In this document: piece after piece, positions 5,070-10,149 of the stretch
Numbering within the stretch: the stretch's first letter is position 1
Layout: the number at the start of each line of letters is the position of its first letter
Assembly: GCA_030832235.1 (NCBI GenBank)
Contig: JAURJO010000382.1
Location: 1-10,149, forward strand
DNA from: Verrucomicrobiota bacterium
GTDB taxonomy: Bacteria > Verrucomicrobiota > Verrucomicrobiia > Opitutales > Opitutaceae
Length of the DNA stretch: 10,149 nt
Reading direction: 5' to 3'
Translations under genes and position numbers: made by a program
The notes under the pieces: model-generated
Database searches by the model: none
What the model was told of the DNA's origin: nothing
The model's input: the letters and a program-made list of their open reading frames with translations, nothing else

Positions 5070-7978
5070 ACCTCGTAGATCTCCACGATGGCGATCCCGC
5101 CAGCGCCACCGCTCCCACCGACCTGGGCGGTGTAACTTCCGGGAGGCAGCGTCGCCAACAAGGCTGCGTCCTTCGATCCGGGAGGCAGCGCAAACGCGCC
5201 GACTTGTTGGAACGCTCTAGAAAGCTGGGCCGCGGTGGCGGCGCCGACTCCCGAGGGAGTTTCCCACTGGTCGTTGCCGGCGGTTGCAGTCTGGCCGGTG
5301 AACAACTCGACGGTTGGATCCGTCATGACGCCTCCAAGGTTGAACGGGGCGGTTCCGAGGGTCGGTCCGACGGCACGCACCAAGACCTGCGTTGGCACGA
5401 CCCCGCCAAGGGTGAATCCGGCGATCAACTTCTCGCCCGCGTTGATCTGCTTCAAGACCGAGACGTTGACGAGCCTTGGGGTCCGGGCGGTCAACTGCGA
5501 CGAAGGTGTCGAATCGTAGAGTTCGAGAATCACCGCGCCGGTCGCTCCGTCGACTCCGCTGATCTCCACTGTGTGGCCGCCTGGGGGCATCGCGGGCTGG
5601 AAAACGGCGGCGTCGCGGGAGCCGGAGGCGGCAAACGGGAACGCTCCGACGGCGTTGAATGCAGTGATGAGCGCGGCGGTGCCGCCCCAATTGTCATTCG
5701 CGGCTGTGGCGCTCGCTCCGGAGTAGATCTCAAGCTTTGGATCCGCAAGGACCGCCGGAACTCCGAGCGGGGCAAGCGAAGGACCCGCGGCGCGGATCAG
5801 CAGGGGCTTGTTACCGCTTGTTCCCGCTCCACCAATGACCGTGCCTGCGATGAATCGCGGGCTCGTGGCGTCAAGGGTGGTGAGAACGGAGAGGTTGGAA
5901 AGGCGCCCGAGGCCGAAGACATCCAGTTCAACCGCCGCGGACTCGGTTCGACCCGCGGAGTTCGTGATCACAACACGGTAGCTTCCTGCGGCAGTCGCGC
6001 GCGCATTCGGGAGCAGGAGGCTGGCGCCGGTGGCTCCGGGCAGCGAGGTGCCATCGCGATACCATTGATAGGTGAACGGTGTGGCGCTCGCTGCGAAGAC
6101 CGAAACGAGTCCGTTGCCCCCGGCTGTGATCGCTTGGGGTTTGGGCTGGGCCACGATGGTCGGTGGCGTGCCGAGGGCGACCCGGTCGGGCGGCAGGCTT
6201 TCGGGGGAAGGCAGGCTCGGAGACAACGCCCGGGTCCCCAGCATGACCTCCTTGGCCGCCTTCGTGAGTTGCAGCCACCAGTCCCCCGGACGGCCTTTGT
6301 TCGTCTCAAAAAAACCGTAGGCACCGAAGGGCTCCGGAGGGTCGTCGCTCATGGGCATGATCGCCGTGCCCTCATCGTATTCATCGAACATGCCCACGAA
6401 GAGCCGGGATGTGCCGAGGCGCAGCGCTTCGTAGATGCGATCCCAGTAGAACTGCCCGCCGGCCCGATCCGTGTACTGGCGGAACGGCGCGTAGAACTTC
6501 AGGTTGTGCCAGGAGAACCCCGGCCACACGTGCGGCACTTGGGTTATGCCCCAGGTGGCCAGCCGATCCTTGTCCGCGGTCAGCGCGGTCGAGCCTCGCT
6601 GCTGCCAGGCCAGAAACTCGTCGTAGAGCCGGTAATGCTCGGGCCAGCCGGAGGCCTCCGTCTGCGTGCGCCACGTGTTCGGGCCGCCGCCGATCACGTG
6701 ATTGCCGCCGTATACGGGGTCACGCTTGAAAAAATTCACGATCCGATTGGCCTCTGCGGCGGTGAAATCGCGGTCCGGTACGGAGAAGCCCCAGATGAAC
6801 ACAACGGGTTTGCCCCCGTGGCGCGCATAACGCGGATCGCGCAGCAGCTTCGTCTCATCGACGAGCCATTTCCAGTCCGCGACGATGGTGTCATACCGCT
6901 CGGAGCGATCGGCGCTGTAGTCCGTGTCGAGGGAACTGATGTCGTACTCGATCGCCCAGATGCGACCCTCGAGGTTGGCCGCTTCCCGCACGTGGTGGAG
7001 CACGAACTCCGTGCCGCCATTGACGGCGAGACTCCGTTTGGTGACGAACCGCTGAAGGTACGCGCCGTCTATGCCGTGGAGCCGCATCCAGCGGAAGTGA
7101 TTCCGCACCGTTTCCTTGTCCGTCGAGGAGAACAATTCGGCCGGCTTGCCGCTTTTAGTGAGAAGGTTGCCGGCGCGATAACGCGACGCCGGGGACAACT
7201 CCGTCAGATCGGGCCATTGGTCGACGGTGAGATTGCTGGAGCTGGGAAGCTGCGAGGTGTTGGGGGGATTCGTCGTGGAGCGCGTCCAGTGGGCCCAGCC
7301 GCGGTCGTCCCAGTCGTTGGGAGTCCGGTACCAGCCTTGATAACCCACCATGATTTTCTGGTCGAGGGAGGTGTTCGGGAAGGTGTCGAGGGTGGGACCG
7401 TTGTATCCGCCCAGCCACGGGCGACTCGCGGCGTAATGGAGACGTTCATCGTCGAAGAGTCCCGCGGTGATGCGCACAGCGGCCACTTGCAGCGGCGTCG
7501 CGTCGCCTTCCAGCAGCGTGAGCCGGAAATCACAGGCGCCAGCTTGACGGCGGGTCAGGACCGGCACCTCGAAAACCTGGTAGGATTTCACGAAAGTGCC
7601 CGTGTCGATCCGGCTGGAACGTGTGTGCACCTCCGCGTCGCGATAAATGTCGTTCGGGAGGGTTCCGTGGGTGTCGTACTCCGCGAAGAGCCGGCCGGAA
7701 CCCGCGTCGAGGTACTCCACTTCGATCGTTACCCGCGTGTTGGGCGCGAAGTTTTTCGGAATCTGAAACCCAAGGTAGCGATTGGTTGGCCGCCAGACCG
7801 TGCGCCCGCCGGCAGTCTCCGTGACAAACGCTACCGCCGTCGCCTGCACGGGAGATAAGTCCGTGCCAGCGGCCGAAAGGGGGAGGGATGAATAGATCCC
7901 GGCCGCCGCCATGACTGCGAACACACCAAGTTTTCGCAGGAAGGCGGATCGGACTCCAAAACGTGGGGCGACGGGCAT
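5063..7978 (-). CDS. Secreted GH99/GH71-like glycoside hydrolase with Ig-like domain and two C-terminal repeats
   Basis: Starting at ATG 7978 this is a 971-residue exported protein. The frame stays open to a TTG at 8062 and another ATG at 8041, but 7978 puts a signal peptide near the start (basic region to LRK, core LGVFAVMAAAGIY, likely cleavage after PLSA). Residues about 40-185 look like a beta-sandwich accessory domain. The catalytic-type domain runs from about 190 to 580: IMVGYQGWYRTPNDWDDRGW (210 onward), HGIDGAYLQRF, AIEYDISSLD, KPVVFIWGF, then FVGMFDEYDEGTAI. The last motif parallels the GH99 EWHE catalytic motif, giving Glu533 and Glu536 as candidate active-site residues. An Ig-like domain follows (605-687, with YQWYRDG and AGSYRVVITNSAG), then two homologous repeats (692-834, 835-971). 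GH99 cleaves alpha-mannosidic and GH71 alpha-1,3-glucan bonds; this distant relative's substrate is not known. It is divergent from the sulfatase. Confidence 0.85.
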   Translation of the reverse strand: MPVAPRFGVRSAFLRKLGVFAVMAAAGIYSSLPLSAAGTDLSPVQATAVAFVTETAGGRTVWRPTNRYLGFQIPKNFAPNTRVTIEVEYLDAGSGRLFAEYDTHGTLPNDIYRDAEVHTRSSRIDTGTFVKSYQVFEVPVLTRRQAGACDFRLTLLEGDATPLQVAAVRITAGLFDDERLHYAASRPWLGGYNGPTLDTFPNTSLDQKIMVGYQGWYRTPNDWDDRGWAHWTRSTTNPPNTSQLPSSSNLTVDQWPDLTELSPASRYRAGNLLTKSGKPAELFSSTDKETVRNHFRWMRLHGIDGAYLQRFVTKRSLAVNGGTEFVLHHVREAANLEGRIWAIEYDISSLDTDYSADRSERYDTIVADWKWLVDETKLLRDPRYARHGGKPVVFIWGFSVPDRDFTAAEANRIVNFFKRDPVYGGNHVIGGGPNTWRTQTEASGWPEHYRLYDEFLAWQQRGSTALTADKDRLATWGITQVPHVWPGFSWHNLKFYAPFRQYTDRAGGQFYWDRIYEALRLGTSRLFVGMFDEYDEGTAIMPMSDDPPEPFGAYGFFETNKGRPGDWWLQLTKAAKEVMLGTRALSPSLPSPESLPPDRVALGTPPTIVAQPKPQAITAGGNGLVSVFAASATPFTYQWYRDGTSLPGATGASLLLPNARATAAGSYRVVITNSAGRTESAAVELDVFGLGRLSNLSVLTTLDATSPRFIAGTVIGGAGTSGNKPLLIRAAGPSLAPLGVPAVLADPKLEIYSGASATAANDNWGGTAALITAFNAVGAFPFAASGSRDAAVFQPAMPPGGHTVEISGVDGATGAVILELYDSTPSSQLTARTPRLVNVSVLKQINAGEKLIAGFTLGGVVPTQVLVRAVGPTLGTAPFNLGGVMTDPTVELFTGQTATAGNDQWETPSGVGAATAAQLSRAFQQVGAFALPPGSKDAALLATLPPGSYTAQVGGSGGAGGIAIVEIYEVP
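5066..5476 (-). repeat. C-terminal protein repeat, copy 2 (residues 835-971 of the GH99-like protein)
   Basis: This segment encodes the last 137 residues, from RLVNVSVLKQINAGEKLIAG to VEIYEVP at the C-terminus. Landmarks shared with copy 1 are RLxNxSVL, IAG, the central VRAVGPTL, DPTVELFTG, ND-W, VGAFALPPGSKDAAL, PPGSYTAQV and GIAIVEIYE. The predicted structure is all beta. Similar tandem modules end many large exported proteins in Verrucomicrobiota. I know of no certain domain name, and anchoring or sorting is inference only. Confidence 0.75.
5477..5905 (-). repeat. C-terminal protein repeat, copy 1 (residues 692-834 of the GH99-like protein)
   Basis: This is the first of two tandem, diverged protein repeats: RLSNLSVLTTLDATSPRFIAG, then LLIRAAGPSLAPLG, ADPKLEIYSG, NDNW, VGAFPFAASGSRDAAVF, PPGGHTVEISG and GAVILELYD, with a short Ser/Thr/Pro linker before copy 2. 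It follows the Ig-like domain directly. The match to copy 2 is clear at protein level, but I saw no long identical DNA stretches, so the duplication looks old. Confidence 0.75.
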
Positions 7979-8123
7979 GGGGAGTGGGCGTCCGCTGGGG
8001 TTTTTCGGATCCGCGGCGGAGATCCATGCTGGAACATGCATGCGCGCCGTCCGCGCGATCAATGCATTACCGCTTTGCGCGGAGCTCCGGCGCCCTCAGG
8101 GTCGGGGTTGCTTAACGCATCCG
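7979..8123. promoter_or_regulatory. Divergent intergenic region between the GH99-like and sulfatase genes
   Basis: The 145 bases between the two chosen start codons must hold, or lie beside, promoters for both divergent genes. The region contains three symmetric elements that could be operator-like: the 8-bp palindrome AATGCATT (8061-8068), the 10-bp palindrome CGGAGCTCCG (8080-8089), and CCGCGC (8051-8056) inverted against GCGCGG (8077-8082). I found no convincing -35/-10 pair and no Shine-Dalgarno sequence before either ATG. Short palindromes are frequent in GC-rich DNA, so shared regulation is only a possibility. Confidence 0.35.
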
Positions 8124-9410
8124 ATGCGCCTCCTCCTTCACCTCCCGGTGCTTTTCATGGCCGCGTTGTCCGTCGCGAGGGCTGCCAGCGGGGAGCGCGC
8201 GCCGAACTTCATCGTCATCCTCGCCGACGACCTTGGTTGCGGTGACATCAGCCTTTACGACGGCTGGGTGCGGACACCGCGGATCGACCGCATGGCGCGG
8301 GAGGGGATGATGTTCGCGGATTTTCACTCCAATTCCTCGGTCTGCAGTCCGACGCGCGCGGCGTTCCACACCGGGCGCTACCAACAAAGGGCCGGCATCG
8401 TGGATGTGATCGTCGGCCGCGACGCTTCGGAGAAAGGCCTGCCTCCCGAGACGCCAACCCTCGCGAAGGTGCTGCGGCAGGCCGGCTACGCGACGGCTCT
8501 TTTCGGCAAGTGGCATTGCGGGCACCTCGACGAATCGAATCCGACGCGGCTCGGGTTCGACGAGTTCGTCGGCTTTCTGAACGGCGGCGCGGATTACCAC
8601 CGCCACCAGGCATGGCGCAACGGGCTCAAGGTGGAGAACGTCGAGGGCTACTCGACCGACATCATCACCGAGCGCAGCGTGAACTTCATCCGGCGGAACC
8701 GCGACCGGCCGTTCTTCCTGCACATCGGCCATCAGGCGGTGCACAACCCGTATCAGACGCGCGCCGACACTCCGGAGACGCGAGCGGCGGACTGGAAGCA
8801 GAACAGCGTCGGGGAAGTTAACCGTTCGCGCTACCGCGCGCTTATCGAAGACCTTGATCAAAGCGTGGGCCGGGTGCTCGACACCCTCGGAGAGCTCGCT
8901 CTGGCGGAGAACACCCTCGTGTTTTTCTGGTCTGATAACGGCGACGTGGGCATGGCGCCGCGGCCGCGGCCTTACCGCGGCACCAAGTTCAGCCATTACG
9001 AAGGAGGCCATCGCGTGCCCGCGGTCGCGTGGTGGCCTGGCCGGATCAAGGCGGGGACGCGATCGGACGCCCTGATGGCCGGTTTCGACCTATTCCCGAC
9101 CCTCGTGGAAATCGCGGGTTCCGGCGCGAAAGCGCCGCCGAACCTGGATGGTATCAGCGTCCGAGGGCATTGGCTCGCCGGGGAACCGTTGCCGGCCCGT
9201 GACTTGTTTTTCGGCTATGAGCCCAAGCTCGGCACCGCGATGCGGCGCGGGGATTGGAAGATGATCCTGAAAGACGGCGAGGCGCAGCTCTACAACCTGA
9301 GGGAGGATCTGAAGGAGACCCGCGACCTCGCGTTGGAAAAACCGGAGATCACCGCCGCAATGCGCCGCGCGATCGAGGAGTTCAAACGCACGGTGACGCC
9401 GGGCAGCTGA
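8124..9410 (+). CDS. Exported formylglycine-dependent sulfatase (arylsulfatase family S1)
   Basis: From ATG 8124 this is a 428-residue enzyme with a signal peptide (MRLLLHLPVLFMAALSVARA, cleavage near residue 20-21). The frame is open further upstream to 7911, but that would bury the signal peptide. Sulfatase landmarks appear in order: FIVILADDLGCGD with metal ligands Asp35 and Asp36; VCSPTRAAFHTGR with Cys74 as the residue oxidised to formylglycine (CxPxR...TGR); GKWHCG with Lys129 and His131; FFLHIGHQAVHNPY with His203/His207; FWSDNGD with Asp271 and Asn272; and GTKFSHYEGG with Lys288. The set is complete, so activity is expected: hydrolysis of a sulfate ester, probably on a polysaccharide, in the periplasm or outside. 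The Cys-type site needs a maturation enzyme (FGE or anSME), and none is in the window. It is divergent from the GH99-like gene and converges on the esterase gene. The substrate is unknown. Confidence 0.93.
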   Translation: MRLLLHLPVLFMAALSVARAASGERAPNFIVILADDLGCGDISLYDGWVRTPRIDRMAREGMMFADFHSNSSVCSPTRAAFHTGRYQQRAGIVDVIVGRDASEKGLPPETPTLAKVLRQAGYATALFGKWHCGHLDESNPTRLGFDEFVGFLNGGADYHRHQAWRNGLKVENVEGYSTDIITERSVNFIRRNRDRPFFLHIGHQAVHNPYQTRADTPETRAADWKQNSVGEVNRSRYRALIEDLDQSVGRVLDTLGELALAENTLVFFWSDNGDVGMAPRPRPYRGTKFSHYEGGHRVPAVAWWPGRIKAGTRSDALMAGFDLFPTLVEIAGSGAKAPPNLDGISVRGHWLAGEPLPARDLFFGYEPKLGTAMRRGDWKMILKDGEAQLYNLREDLKETRDLALEKPEITAAMRRAIEEFKRTVTPGS

Positions 9411-9443
9411 AAGCAACCGCGGCTCGGCGCCCCGGCCACCAGC

Positions 9444-10149
9444 TCACGGGCGTGACGGAATACCCAGCAGGCGCTTCATGGCTTCGCCCATCGCCTCTCC
9501 GATGAGGGTGTAGGTCTCGGCGTTGGAGTTCCAGTGGTAGCCTTGGTTGTTCGGGGAGTCCGCGACTTCGCGCCAGAACGCCTGAGTGCCGACAAACGCG
9601 ACGTTACCCTTGAATTCCGGCCGCGCCGCCACCGCCGCCTGCGCCCGCATGAGGGCGAGTGCGCGCGGATGCTTCTCGGTCGGACCGGTCATGCCGGTCT
9701 CCCCGATCACGAATGGTAGCGCCGGCACCCCCAACTCGCGCCGCACGTCCCGGATGAAGTGGGCGAGGTTCACCTCGTACTCGGCCGTGAACTGGTCGTT
9801 GACGCGGTCGTTCCAGCCTTGGTGCCACGCGAAGCCGGCGAGCACAAACCGGCCATCGCTGCCGGGCACGAGCTCCGGGAGCCGGGCGAGCGCGGCCCGC
9901 GTGAGGGCGATCATCTCGCGATAATAGCGGCCGACGATCGCCGGGTCCTGCGTGACGGCGGCGTCCTGCTTCGCACCGAGGGAGTAGGGCGGACGGCCCG
10001 CGCTCGGCGGACGGAAGTCGACCCCGAGGCTTTTGCCACCCCAAGCGCATTTGATGAGCAGCACCGGCTCTTCGAGCGCATCGCCCACCACCCAGCCGAA
10101 ACCGAGTTCGGGTCCGATCTTTGCGGGGCGGGTGGGTTCCGGCAGCGCG
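9444..10149 (-). CDS. Sialate O-acetylesterase-family SGNH carbohydrate esterase, C-terminal part
   Basis: The gene runs off the right edge. About 234 C-terminal residues are visible, and the N-terminal block with the nucleophilic serine is missing. The visible frame begins before IGPELGFGWVVGDALEEP, which leads into VLLIKCAWGGKSLGVDFRPP, a characteristic strand and loop of this family (PF03629-type). Further on are FVLAGFAWHQGWND (many members have WHQGESD) and the final GYHWNSNAETYTLIGEAMG, whose His is the expected catalytic triad residue. Such enzymes remove O-acetyl groups from sugars; the 'sialate' name is historical and does not fix the substrate. It ends 33 bases from the convergent sulfatase stop. 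The signal peptide, if any, cannot be seen. Confidence 0.88.
   Translation of the reverse strand, partial: ALPEPTRPAKIGPELGFGWVVGDALEEPVLLIKCAWGGKSLGVDFRPPSAGRPPYSLGAKQDAAVTQDPAIVGRYYREMIALTRAALARLPELVPGSDGRFVLAGFAWHQGWNDRVNDQFTAEYEVNLAHFIRDVRRELGVPALPFVIGETGMTGPTEKHPRALALMRAQAAVAARPEFKGNVAFVGTQAFWREVADSPNNQGYHWNSNAETYTLIGEAMGEAMKRLLGIPSRP

Noticed and set aside
5204..7858. An 884-codon open frame on the plus strand, antisense to the GH99-like gene
   Set aside because: It lies entirely opposite a gene with clear domains. The product is a low-complexity Arg/Gly/Glu/Val-rich protein with no recognisable motif, as expected for the antisense frame of GC-rich coding DNA.
7979..8062. Longer starts for the GH99-like gene (ATG 8041, TTG 8062)
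   Set aside because: They place 21-28 extra residues before an already adequate signal peptide, without a ribosome-binding site. ATG 8041 cannot be fully excluded.
7911..8123. Longer start for the sulfatase at 7911
   Set aside because: It would add 71 residues before a normal signal peptide beginning at 8124 and would overlap the start region of the divergent gene.
8112..9011. A 299-codon minus-strand frame opposite the sulfatase
   Set aside because: The sulfatase frame has all catalytic motifs. The opposite frame is Arg/Val/His-rich without motif or signal peptide.
9411..9443. Terminator between the convergent sulfatase and esterase genes
   Set aside because: The 33 bases contain short GC palindromes such as CCGCGG but no stem-loop with a T-run on either strand.

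Overview
The window looks like chromosomal DNA from a GC-rich Gram-negative bacterium of the Verrucomicrobiota, most likely an Opitutaceae-like lineage. This is inferred from four things. The ribosomal protein L32 is a short, cysteine-free form of the kind I associate with Opitutaceae. There are outer-membrane assembly genes (LptE, a BamD-like protein). A large glycoside hydrolase carries the tandem C-terminal beta-rich repeats common on secreted verrucomicrobial proteins. Sulfatase, esterase and GH99/71-like genes are clustered, as is typical of glycan-degrading members of the phylum. No rRNA, tRNA, CRISPR array or insertion sequence was seen.

Left edge (1-293): the 3' end of an unrecognised plus-strand gene (1-267) converges on rpe. 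Only 26 bases separate the two stop codons, and both stops lie in a small inverted repeat.

Housekeeping operon (294-4855, minus strand): read in the direction of transcription it is rpmF (L32), plsX, fabH, a BamD-like TPR protein, lptE and rpe, with gaps of only 40, 12, 10, 20 and 10 bases. It joins ribosome supply, the start of phospholipid and fatty-acid synthesis (PlsX, FabH), outer-membrane protein and LPS assembly (BamD-like, LptE) and pentose phosphate metabolism (Rpe). None of the start codons has a convincing Shine-Dalgarno sequence. A 207-base gap (4856-5062) upstream of rpmF probably holds the operon promoter.

Glycan-degradation region (5063-10149): a 971-residue exported GH99/71-like hydrolase (minus; catalytic-type domain, Ig-like domain, two C-terminal repeats) is divergent from an exported sulfatase (plus; CSPTR formylglycine motif). 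The sulfatase converges on the C-terminal part of a sialate O-acetylesterase-family SGNH esterase (minus; its start lies beyond the right edge). Together the three suggest attack on a sulfated, O-acetylated polysaccharide. The exact substrate cannot be read from the sequence.

The most interesting points are the zinc-free L32, the BamD-like protein without a lipidation cysteine whose Lys-Arg-Phe tail is encoded inside an RNA inverted repeat, the tandem C-terminal repeats as a possible surface-retention module, and the compact GH99-like/sulfatase/esterase cluster.
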